From the NCBI GenBank assembly GCA_025738555.1, contig JAOVFP010000015.1, forward strand, positions 3,286,001 through 3,350,000: 64,000 nucleotides of DNA, in the 5' to 3' direction. Origin of the DNA: Cyathus striatus (taxonomy: Eukaryota > Basidiomycota > Agaricomycetes > Agaricales > Nidulariaceae). Positions 44,104 to 55,092 of the stretch are shown one piece after another. The position numbers and the translations under genes are program-made. Below the pieces are notes generated by a model that saw nothing but the letters and a program-made list of their open reading frames with translations, did no database searches and was not told the origin of the DNA. The stretch's first letter is position 1. Each line of letters starts with the position of its first letter.

Positions 44104-44708
44104 GAGTTTTACTGTTCACTTGCATGGATTAAATGATATAGAAAGTGGAAGCTTAGACTTTTAAAACCCGTTGGCGCAAGCCGACTCGGACGTATTACTA
44201 CCCTCATGACCATTATAACCCCTTGCATAGCATATGTATTTCATTACATTTATTACAGATGAATGATAATAGAACGTGGATGGATACTATTTCAAAACAG
44301 CACTGTGCTGCCTTGTATTTAATTCATCGAATGCAGCATGATTTTGGGTATATACTATATTCACAAGTTACAAAGGATGAATCGATGACACCTTTTCCAT
44401 TGAGCAACGCGGAATGTCGATTTATTGTCACGTGACTTGACCGTATTGATAATCAAAAATCTTGGAACTAATACCGCATAATGCACTAATGCCTTGGTCT
44501 TATCACACTAAAAGATACGAACATTTAAACGTCTCAGTTTAAGTTACTGTCTTCCTTGCTTATATGTCTCAATCTTAATAAAGATAGCTTGAAGGTGCGC
44601 AAGACATATACATATGTGATGTTGATCTAATCGATGATATTATTGTAATTAATCAGACTTAAGCACACCAGTGGCAAGCCGTGGCCCAAAGGTCATTCAA
44701 ATCATAAC
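44104..44708. other. Intergenic region upstream of TFC3-like gene
   Basis: AT-rich DNA with no supported gene. A perfect TCACGTGA palindrome lies at 44428-44435, about 280 bp before the TFC3-like start, and is a candidate site for a Cbf1/bHLH factor. The 70-codon frame at 44223-44435 has no protein-like features. Confidence 0.45.
44428..44435. promoter_or_regulatory. TCACGTGA palindrome (bHLH-type site)
   Basis: An 8-bp perfect palindrome containing the CACGTG E-box core, located upstream of the TFIIIC subunit gene. Function is inferred from motif only. Confidence 0.4.
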
Positions 44709-47700
44709 ATGGATGAATTGCTCCATCACTGCTTGCGTGAACTGGCGTTCGATGGTGACCTCGGTACGTTTTTTCACCTATCATGTGATAATGTTCTCGA
44801 AACCCCCATTCCGAGGGTTCGACTCCTACTGTTGGCAAGCCAACTTTAGGCCAGCTTGTCTTCTCACATAGTAGCACTGACTATTTTGTTTAGGATGTAG
44901 TGTCTCGCGACTGAAAGATTTTATTATTGAATTCTATTCTCGATCCAACACTTCTCTTGCTCAGAACCCAGATGACGCGTTTTATGGGTTTGTGTGGTCC
45001 TTGGTGGTTCAACATCCAACGGTCCGGGTGGGGTTAATCCCCGACATCTTGACGTCCGAGGTATGGATAGCGCCTCAAATTAGCGCTAAGCGTAAAGCAA
45101 AGGCAAGAGGAGAAGAGCAAGTCGAAACAAAACCACCAGAGCTAGAGCCTGTTCCCAATGCGAAGACACGAACACTCGATGATCTAACCTACGAATATGG
45201 TAGTAAGCTTCGAATCGCATTGGATCCTGATGCAATCTACGCTGCCATTACAGGCTCCCATATTCGGGTAAGTACGAAACTACTTCGTTATTCATGAAAG
45301 TTAACTGCTTTTCTCCAGTTCGCAAAGCTCAGTCCCATGGTTTATTCAGCACTTCAAATTATTACTCGTGGAAGGGATAACGGTGTCACAGTTGTTGGCC
45401 TAGGACAGCAGTCGAAATACGACCAAAAGACTTGTTTCTACCTAGTCAGGCAACTAACAGAACTGGATCTTGTGTAAGCTCTACTGATATTACTCAATAC
45501 ACTGTTGACCAATTTTTCTCATGACTGTAGTGTTAAGGTTCGACGGGGCGGCGTCGGAACACATTTTTGCATTCATAAATATTTTTTTGAGAGAAATCCG
45601 TCTTGGAAGGCTATTAGAGATGAAGAGACGCAAGCAGAAGGCTCAGAGAGGAGACTGGGTCCGCTCGATGCGGATGGAGTTGGAGAGGATGATTCAGTAA
45701 ACGTTGATGCTTCAGTACTCGACTTTTCTCCTATAGATGCACGCCATCTATCAAGCTTGCCCCTCATTCGTGCTCGCGTAGTGAAGCTTTTGAAAGCATC
45801 CAAAAATAATATACATGCATCTAATAATATGCTCATAACTCTTGTAAGTTTGATGTTTCGCTTCTCGGTGCTTTATTCATTCATATCTCAGGGGTTCTCA
45901 AATCCTACGAAAACCGATCGTAGATTCTTTCAGAGTCGTATTCGTGAGTTAATACAACAAGGTGTTATTGAGAAAGTTGTTGTCCCAAGCAGCAAGAAGA
46001 AGTCGGGAAATGCTTCAGTCAAGTGTTTTCGTCTGGTTTCAGGGGAAAGGTCTGCACAAGATGGCGATGTAGTTACCGCAGATGGGGATGACGAGGATAA
46101 AGTCGGACTTGGTATGTAATATGTGTGCCTCCTTCTCAGATTTTTTATCTTCTTTCTTTTTCAGGGGATCAAAGCGGGGTGAAAATGAACGTCACAATTC
46201 ACAGGCAGATCGCCGATCTGTTAAACGAGTCTGGTACTACAGGGATGACGTTGAACGTAAGCTAGTCGCGCTATAATCAATCTGCAGCTGGATTAAACAT
46301 TTTTTACCAGGAACTTTCTGCGGCATTGGGTCAATTCGATAAGCGGACAATCGAACTTCTGCTCACTCGGGCAGATAAATATCCTCCTCCTTCTCATCTC
46401 AGTGACCTCGGAATTGCAGGATTGATGGAAACTAGTGGGAGAGAGCGCCGACATCGATACTATACCGTCGCTGCTTATCGGTCGCTTATTGCTAAAGAGG
46501 GGCTCGACAAGTCCTCTGCTGGTTACTCTGATGTAAAGTTCACTGGCGTTGGGGATTTTCTTCAGGTTGACGAAGAACTATTTTACGATGATTCAGATTC
46601 CCTTTTTCGTTATCAAGATACTTTCAAAGATAAAGAAAAGGAAAAGTACGGCACTAAACAAAGGAAGCACCCTCCAAAAAATCCAATCCTACCCGATGGT
46701 AGTATTAAACAAGGTAGGCCTAGAAAACGTGTAGTTGAAGAAGTTGGTGTTGTCTTGGAGGACAGTCGATCCTCCAAAAAACGAAAAAGAGAGGAACTGA
46801 AGGGAAGTTCTGACAATTTAGAGGTAAAAAAATCACAGGAAGAGGGGACACATCCTCGCTCTAAGAAACACCGCCTGTTATCCGCCGAACAAACAACTCT
46901 CGTTCAGAAAGGTTCGCTTTTCCTTAGTTATGCTGCCCCATTCTGCCTAATCCATGTTGTAGAACCTATTCCTCCCGTTAAAAAAAGACGCGGTCGTCCA
47001 CCTAAGTCCCAGAAGATTTCGAGCGCGAAGATGCCGAGAACTGGCGATCTCGTGTCTGGAATGCAAACCGACACCAGGAACTCAGAGCAGCTCATTGCAT
47101 TTGCGATAAATTCAGAAAAAAATGATATAGCCAACTCTATACTCGATGTGGCCATGACTTCAGATGTAGGGGATAGTGGACAGAACGCTACGAATAACCA
47201 TAACGTACATGGCGAAGATTCTCACGGTTCCACTGTCCCGGTTACCACACTCTTACCAGAAGATAGCAACATTATTATATCGAGTTCTTTATCTCATTCT
47301 CTTGGGATTGAATCTAGACCTGAAATTGTTCGCACAACTTCCTCGGGTCACGAATGTCTCGCACCAAACATCCGTGCAGAAGGAACACAGGATCTACAGC
47401 GCACAGCCTGGGATGCTAGTAGTGCGTCAGCAACAGTCGCCCCAAACACCGCAACAATTACAGATAATATAGTCATTCCTGAATCCCTCGCAGTAATGAC
47501 TTTAGAACAACCTGATATCAGCCTTCTGGAGGTAAACTCAGCCATGTTGTATTCCATGGCCCGATGCTTACAATGATGCTATTATAGGCTTCAGAGTCAG
47601 TGCAAAGTAGCGACATTGCAGTATCCTCTACTGCAGAATGGAACTCTGAAATTTCTATGAAAGGCACAAGGATAAATGTTTCGCATTTACGTCGGGAAAA

Positions 47701-50700
47701 CGAACTCTGGCATGTCATTCAAGATCTGGGAGGCATCGTCAACATTCAAACCAAGGAATTCTTTGACGCTCACACTGCCTTGATAGAGGCTCTTGCTAAA
47801 GCAGGAGAGCCGACAAGTGCTCCTGTTGGTACCAGAACTGATAAAAGAACTGCAACCAAGACCTTGAATAATCTTGAACAACAGGGGCGTATTAAGCAAG
47901 TAAAAGCAAGTATGACTACTCATACGGGCGTTGTTCGACAAACATGCGTCGCTTACTTGCCAGATATCGAGGACTCTAAACTGAATTCTTTCCTTGCAGA
48001 GCTTGCACGTGGTGTGCAGCCGCCGCCTCCCCAACTTGGGTCATTTGTGAAAATTGACGAATGTGTGGAATACGGTGCGGATCCGACATCGTCTTCTAGA
48101 GGTGCTTTACCTCTCCAACTTTTGCAACTCGAGCATCCCAGTAACGATAGAAGAGAGCGGTGGAGTAAAAATATAGCGCGAGCTGATCAACTCTTCAAGT
48201 ACGACGATGCAACCATCAGAGAAGTTCTTCTTGCGGAACGTACGACGCTTGGGCAGATGTACGGATTTATCGTTGGGAAAGCTGTTCGAGCTCGTGAGCT
48301 ACATTTATCGATGCTTAGAGTATTCGAAACACCTACTCAGTCATCCAACATCGTGTCTAAGGAAAAGAGGATAGTTGATCTTGCCTTCTTCTGTCATGAC
48401 CTACCGCTTGATCTGTATTGTTCCTTAGTATCCTCCCTGACGCATGATGAGGATTTAACGCGATTTTTCGCATCCCTAATGGTCACCAGACTCTCGTTCG
48501 CGATCTTCCTCCTCACATCCACTCAAAGTTACAAATTGGGCGTTCTCGCGCGCGGTCCCGTTTTCTAGATATAATGGAAACCCTGAGGTTGCTTCAGCTT
48601 GTCGTTCCGCTACGACCATCTGAATCAGCAATGCCCTGGATTACATGTGAAAGGAATGGTGATTATCCAAGTGCTTTTGATAAGGCTAGCATCGATGGGT
48701 GGGCTGTCAGCGCTCCTATCTCGGCTCCTGCATACTGGTATTTCAAAGAGGCCGCACCTGTTCATATATGGGCTGAATCTGAAAATAATCCTCCATTTTG
48801 GAAAGAAATGCCACTTAAAATCTGCGATGACGGTATTAGGTATTGGAATGCCCTTCGAGATGCATGTACTAATCCTCATTTATCTTCCGTATCCTTGGGC
48901 TTCGAGGAATTTCCCAACTCCAACTCTGCTGCACCCAACGTTAGTATCGGTCGATCACTTCGTCGATCAGTGTCATGGAACCCTGAATACATCCTTACAT
49001 GGCATCAAATGCAGTATTTACGGCAGTTCGTTGATGTTACTACAGGTGATACTCCTCTACAACAGGTTGCTGAAAGTCGAGTAACGCTCATGACAAAAAT
49101 ATGCTGGGTTACCAGTGCACCTCAGAAAGCAGTGGAGAGTTATTACACGGTGACACGGGAGAAGATTCAGGTGGAATTAGAAAACGCAAGGAAACGCTCA
49201 AAAGATGCTTCAAAGAAGAAAGCAAGGCGTGCCGAAGAAACGAGAGTAGCCCTTGCAAGAAAGGCGGAAGAAGCACGACTTCATCGCGAGCAAGAATGGG
49301 ATACTTTACTGCAAAGGATCTATCCAAAGCAGATGGAAGGCCCACATGCTATTCGATTGGGAAGGGTGAAAAAACGCTTTCTTCAGTCAGGATCTACTCA
49401 AGACACCAACAAATGGGAGAGTGAAATCGTCAATGCCGTGCGAGAAGCAGACCTTGCTGCCAAAAAGGTGCTCAAATTTTCCGGAAAAAGGACCGCCACC
49501 ATGAGAGCTTTCCCTGGACCTGCTGTAATGGTGCCGGGTCCTGCGATTAATCCATCTGAACCATCGATCCGAAGTTTGGTAGAGCGCCAAGCACCCCTTA
49601 CTGCTCCTTTGAAAGAAAAATCGCGTCGAAAACGAGGACGGAAAGATGAGTCCGTAGGTATGACTATTTCATTATTCAAATCCATTTCGCCTGTTGTTGA
49701 CTATCTTGCTCGGAAGAAACAAAAAGTCCTCGTAGAACACGGTTTCAATGGAATCGAGAGTATGATGAACTTGCACGAGACGCTTCTGCTATCATTAAAG
49801 CAAGATGCAGAGGTTTGCCTCGATTAGATTGGGCTGCCTTCGAGCAAGTGTTTCCGGCAGTTCCACGTAATACTGTGCGCCAACGGTTATCACACATTAA
49901 AGATACGCCAGGGAACGAAACGTACTTGGCTCGCCTGGAGGATAAATGGTATGATCTGTGGACAAGATACAGGGGAACTACACTGCTTCCAGATGACGAT
50001 CCGCAAAGTACCTCCAATTTCGATTTAATACAACACGTGGATTTCCTCCGGAAACATGTCGACAAAAACGCACTGTGAGTTTTTGCATGTGGAACGGCGC
50101 TTTTCACTAATATTTTTTAATTAAAAAGTCGCGTTGGGTTTGTCGAGCCCACGGAACCTTCAGGCGCAACTATCCCTGTCTCCATCGATAGGTTGTTCGC
50201 TGGCTTCGAATTGACAGAGTCAGGTTTAAATGCACCGACATGGGACTTCATGTGGAATGCTAGTGTGGAGGAAGGACGCGAGAAACGCGCGCAACGCCAG
50301 CCTTTTACAAAATTCGCCGACGATTCATATATGTCATCAACAGAGTCGCATCCTGATGCACTGGTGATTGCAGAGGCTGCGTTAAAGGTGATACATAACT
50401 TCCGTCACTACTGCTTATCTTTCCTAATGCTATAATAGATGGTAATGGGTATGCCCCCCGAAGTTTATCACCCTGAACGTGCATCTCTGTTATTACGCAG
50501 TGTAGGGGAAGGCAATGTTGCAATTGCAACCAAAAATCTGCTGGGTAAAGGTATATTATCCAAATCCCACAGGGATCCTCAGAGACAGCAACCTGGTCGA
50601 CAGCTTAAAGTCTCGGAAAAGTGGGTATCAGTTAGTCATACATTCTGTATCAATTCATATCGTTATGACAGTAATCAAAACGCAATTGGTGGGATTATGT

Positions 50701-51952
50701 CTCGGGACGTGTACCAGGATGCCGTGGCACTGGATGATCTGGCATTGGCTGATCATAACTGGCGTGAATGGCCTTTCACGGCAACAGACGGGGACAGTGC
50801 TGCATTGATACAGCTCGTGTCAGATAACCTGGTAAGAGAAACAACTTTATGTAGCCGTAGCCGTTTGTCTCTGACTACCCACGCATGGCTCTAGGTTGAG
50901 TTTAAAGTGGATACGACTCACCCCCAGAGTGCGCGTCCCTCGCTTGACTGGAATAGCAAGAAAGCAGGTACATATATTGCTCTTTCTATATTTAGTACTG
51001 GTCATTGTTTACGACTACTTAGATGACGACCAAATCGAGTGCGATATTTTCGTTCGATTTAATATTGCGCCTTCGACACAATTTTATTCTCCTGCAAGCA
51101 AACCTCATTCCAAGCTCACCGGTACAGGCTGTTGATAATGGCGACCTGCCACCGACAATTTATTCTACGGAGCATAGTATGACTAGCAGCAATGAACCAG
51201 CATGTTGTCGGTTACTCAGTGAGGAAGGAGTGGTGGACTGCATGGCCTGCCTAAGTATTGAACTATCTGCCTTACTTGCCACCTTAAATTCAGAGGCAAA
51301 GAGCTTAGCTATAAAACTCCTGGAGGATATCCGAAATGCAGGTGAAGATGGTATTCGCAAAAAAGATCTTATGGTGAGGGGTATGAAGTGCATTATCACC
51401 GGTATTGTCGTTGACATATCTTTAGGATACGTCAGGCGGTCAGGCCCCCTCATTAATCCAGCGCATGACAGAATGCGAAATCCCATTGCTTTTCTGGGTG
51501 GGTTATTCGACTATAAAACTTATATCTGCAACATACGCAAGGCACTGGACAGTATTGATTTCGGAGAAACCGGTGATGCGAATCTTTCCCAGGCGGTGGC
51601 TGGATATCGAAGGAAGGAAAGTGACCGATTTCTGGGAAGCAGCAGTGCGGGCTGTGATGAGTACAGTCGTATTTAGACCCGGGATCTCACAGGTTGGTTT
51701 TACCATGTTGAATGTCTCTCTAACATTTTGACGAGTATCTGGTAGACGGAATTACGCTGGAGATTGCGCTCGATATATGATAGACAAGAAGTGATCGAAG
51801 TGCTTGGTCACTTGGAGCGTGAAGGCTTAATTCAAGTTCAGAGGGTTCACATGTCTTCTTGGAGGGGAAATTGTGCCATACCAGCGGATGAAACGGAGGA
51901 GAGAAACGTAACCTTGTTTGTGGAACCTGATCGGCATTGGTATCAAACATAA
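44709..51952 (+). CDS. TFC3: TFIIIC B-box-binding subunit (TFC3/tau138-like)
   Basis: Largest subunit of RNA polymerase III factor TFIIIC, which binds the B-box inside tRNA genes. About 2000 residues in many exons. Start MDELLHHCLRELAFDGD; intron 1 begins after ACCTCG. The B-block-binding domain lies in the first 350 residues (FAKLSPMVYSALQIITRG, KTCFYLVRQLTELDLV, VKVRRGGVGTHFC). Winged-helix-like segments follow (NVTIHRQIADLLNESGTTGM, ELSAALGQFDKRTIELLLTR). Two AT-hook-like motifs occur: GRPRKR near 46715 and KKRRGRPPK near 46980. The C-terminal block is conserved: LPRLDWAAFEQVFPAVPRNT, EIPLLFWVGYST, RIFPRRWLDIEG, STVVFRPGISQ, SIYDRQEVIEVLGHLEREGL. Two frame problems: one base short at 48464-48468, and an unclear join at 51020-51180. 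An essential gene, so these suggest sequence error rather than loss. Confidence 0.88.
44816..44826 (+). promoter_or_regulatory. Perfect TFIIIC B-box inside intron 1 of the TFC3-like gene
   Basis: GGTTCGACTCC matches the B-box consensus GGTTCGANTCC at every fixed position. No tRNA can be folded around it: the T-stem pairs poorly and no matching acceptor stem lies upstream. It lies in the intron between exon 1 (ends about 44763) and exon 2 (starts about 44894). Confidence 0.5.
48464..48468 (+). other. Frame break in TFC3-like gene at a run of five T
   Basis: DEDLTRFF is followed in another frame by RIPNGHQTLVRDLPP and RARSRFLDIMETLR. One more T in the run would make the reading continuous. No GT-AG pair fits the gap. 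Confidence 0.7.
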
Positions 51953-52139
51953 GAGCAATTTACTTATGTACGAACTTACTAATTGTAGAAATGTATTGAT
52001 GATATTGAGAATGCTCCGCGACTCGAAGTCGGTAACTTGGCAACGGGTTCGAATGGTAGTTTGTACCGGTGGGGTGGTTTGAACTTGGGAAGTATTCTTG
52101 TAGTTGCTTATAGGAGATGATTTCGTGAGGTTTAGCGTT

Positions 52140-52192
52140 GACGTTGAATATTGAATATTGGATATTGGTATATTGATATTTGAATACTAAAG
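52140..52192. repeat. AT-rich imperfect repeat (GAATATT/GATATTG units)
   Basis: Five to six imperfect copies of a 7-8 bp unit between two genes. No mobile-element features. Confidence 0.55.
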
Positions 52193-52297
52193 GATACACG
52201 AAAAGAAGCCCAAAATGTAGAATTCATGGTAGTATGAAGTGATGCGGCGGTATTTGATGAAATGTAGACGCGGGAACTACAATGGACATACAAAGTT

Positions 52298-52315
52298 AAA
52301 TAAATAAATAAATAA
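52298..52315 (+). repeat. (AAAT)n microsatellite
   Basis: About four and a half perfect AAAT units. Confidence 0.7.
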
Positions 52316-52533
52316 CGTGGAGAGAAATCATTGATGCAACATACGGTGCTCGTTGATCGTCACCCAAGTTGCAGGTTGCAACCTAACGCCAACCAACCTT
52401 TCTTCTCTTTTCTTTCTTTCATCTCTTATTCCTCAGTTAACGTTCCTTACATCTACTATTCTCTCCGACCTGGTCGTCGTCAGCCCTAGTGGCTCTTCAA
52501 TTTCATTCGTATTCACCCCGGTGGTCCGTTACC

Positions 52534-54927
52534 ATGCACGCCAGGCAGCTTTGGGTCGTTTCGTCTTTCTATTCAGGTACAAGCCTTGTTGTAAGTGATG
52601 ATTTCTGACTACGATGCCCAATGCTAAGTCTTGCATATTCAGTGGTCTCGTCTGACATTCTCCCGTCTCACCCTTGCATATTTCATTTTCTCTGTTTGCC
52701 ATTTCGTTATCCAGCTATCTCTGCAGATAAAAGCTTTCACTATCAACGAGGGCGCCGCCACCCTTTTGAATGATATTGTTGAACAGGCCGGGACATATAA
52801 TGGAAGTTTTCCGTTTCTCCAGAGCGGATCCACCTTACGCCTGTGCAATTGGGTCCCTCTCGACGTGTCTGTGGATCAGTGTCCAGTTGTATGGCAGGAA
52901 GGTTCCAACACTTCTGAGGCAACAAGCGCGATCTACGACTTGCTTCCCTCTTCTACTCAAATCGGTTCAGCTCAGACAACACCCACACCTGCTGCCAGCA
53001 GAGATGGGAACTTCGGCATTTCAGCTACGCCATTGAGCCAGACAACGCGCACCACCTCTACCATACGGGAAACTATCACTGTCTTTGTCCCATCTGTACC
53101 TACCTCTACTGGCAGAGCTGGTGGGAATTCTGACAGGTTAAACGGCTCTGCAGCTCCGGCCGACGGGAATGATAAAGACGATGAAGATAACGAGGACAGT
53201 ATTGGTAGTGATGATGAAGAGGAGAGTAGCGATGATGGTGAGGATGGCAAAGATGAAAGGGAACGTGCAAGCATATCAGTATGTGGTCGTTCATCTCAAT
53301 TCAACAAGTCATTGCAGCTGACTCGGATAGGTTTTGCACAAGCGTGACGATTGGCAAATTTCCGTATTTCGTGATGGAGCTCAAGTCAAAGTGAACATTA
53401 GTGGTGAAGGACATGAAACCGCCACATTAGATTCTAGTTGTTTATGGGCTTTAAATTGGCCTTCATCGGTGTACGTATGCTCGGCAGATGATTCACTCTT
53501 TCCAATAGAACTCATTAATATTGTGCTGTAATCATAGGCTTGACAACACGAAGCGTGAAGATATTGTCTTTATTGCGTTCCAATTCTGGGTCCTTGGCAT
53601 GTCCATTGTAGCCCTCTTGAACGAATCGATCCCCCATATCTTCGCATCTCTTCTAACTCATGTTATGGCAACAGCTTGGGCCGGATTTCAGATTTCTCAT
53701 ACCGCTGATTTCCGCGCTAACTTCAATAAAGTCATCACAAATGGAGCTTGCAAAGGCACCAACCTTTTGCCACATTATTGGAACGCGCGTAAAAATGCGG
53801 AGATCCCGAGTTTGGCTCTGAATGTATTTGCCTTGGTGTTGTCCGCTATTTTGACCTGGAAACTTGTAAAGGTGAGTCATACTGTTATCCGTTTATAATT
53901 GCGTTAACGCTATCATGCTAAGCTTTTCGGATGGCAAACATTCAAGCGCGTTGGAGCTTCACTGACAATAAACAGAATATATATGTTTGTTCTCAGCCTA
54001 TCAATCGCAATTCAACTTTCCCTTTTTTTCATGGCGGTAACTGTGTCTCTTTGGGTGGACCAGCTCTTTAACAGTGCCATTGGAGACGTCGTAGATTTCA
54101 ACATATTATATAAAGTCACTTCATTTATCACATTGGCAGTAAGCATTGATGTCTAACCTTCAAACGGAACGGATGTTAATCAGAAGCTACAGTTGTTAGT
54201 TCCTTGGTTAATGGCGGGGTGGTTCGCTGTTCGCCGTGAACTGAGACTACCCATGTTTTTCTTCTTAACACTATCTATCCTCTACCTTGGCGGCTGGGGT
54301 GTTATGTTTTTTTCCACCACATTCCGTTGGACTTTTCTTACCTGGCGGTTTTTCTCGATTATGGCCGTGGCATCGGTATCCTTGACATTGATGTCGTTTC
54401 TTCTGGGCGTCGTTTGCCGGTTCAACTTCGGGAAGGGACTATTACGATATCGTATGTGACCGACCATATTACATGTGGTGATGTAACTGAACTCATCTGT
54501 GAAAGTTGGCGGACAGCAAACCCTACCAAACGAAGCCCCTTACATATATGATGGTGCTTCGCGCGATATAGAAAAGGTGGATTTCCCTTCCAATGAGAAG
54601 CCCATCCCCACCTTTTCTGTGACATTCGGCATACAGGCCAATGGTCCTGACTTCTCAGGATCCGTGCGTGGCCCACGATTTTTCAACACATCGGCTGAAC
54701 CCTTCGAAAGTTCGCGTGATATAAGCATATCGCCTCCGCCTCTTGCTCTCACAAGGCAATTAAATGATACTACAACTCAGGACAGTTCTTTGCAGCGTAG
54801 TAGTAATCATCGACATGCGGAAAGTTCATCGAGCTACAGTAGTTATCTTTCCTATCGTCAGAGCACCGGAAATGGCTCCCCCACTAACTATCAGCAAATC
54901 GAAAAAAAGCGATGGGTCATCGAGTGA
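52534..54927 (+). CDS. Conserved-looking fungal multi-pass membrane protein with acidic linker
   Basis: I do not recognise a named family. Exon 1 encodes MHARQLWVVSSFYSGTSLV and joins to WSRLTFSRLTLAYFIFSV, giving an N-terminal signal anchor. A luminal or extracellular domain of about 250 residues follows, with Cys in LRLCNWVPLDVSVDQCPVVW, a Ser/Thr-rich stretch, then a long acidic run (positions about 53165-53265, almost only Asp, Glu, Ser and Gly). After RDDWQISVFRDGAQVKV come about seven helices, among them IAFQFWVLGMSIVALL, SLALNVFALVLSAIL, MFVLSLSIAIQLSLFFMAV, LLVPWLMAGWFAV, FFFLTLSILYLGGWGVMFF and SIMAVASVSLTLMSFLLGVV. A polar Ser-rich tail ends KKRWVIE. The order of helices recalls seven-helix proteins with large ectodomains, but function is unknown. 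Confidence 0.72.
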
Positions 54928-55092
54928 CCAAGATATGTAAGTACTTGCTAGACTTACTTGTGTATCCTTTCCACTACTGTTTTACAATGGTATACAACTT
55001 TAATTATACCGACGGCGTGTACTACAGAGTGCTTAGGGAGCTATGCTACAAGCTACAGTATTGTTCCAGTGAAGCAAAAACAAGTAAATATG

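Larger units (their letters stand above)
51953..52533. other. Intergenic region with AT-rich repeats
   Basis: No gene is supported. An interrupted ATATTG/GAATATT repeat cluster lies at about 52140-52192, and an (AAAT)n run at 52298-52315. Pyrimidine-rich sequence from 52390 to 52450 probably belongs to the promoter of the next gene. Confidence 0.5.

Noticed and set aside
44735..44840. tRNA gene around the B-box in TFC3 intron 1
   Set aside because: The T-stem has a mismatch and a wobble pair, no 5' acceptor partner for the 3' TGTTGGC is found at the right distance, and no convincing D-arm or anticodon arm can be drawn.
49660..49760. Frame break in TFC3 between the ESV exon and the RFQWNREYDEL exon
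   Set aside because: An intron from GTATGA (about 49657) to CGGAAG (about 49719) restores frame as ETKSPRTRFQWN.
52035..52060. GGTTCGAATGG as a second B-box
   Set aside because: Two of the last conserved positions differ (GG instead of CC), and no tRNA structure is present.
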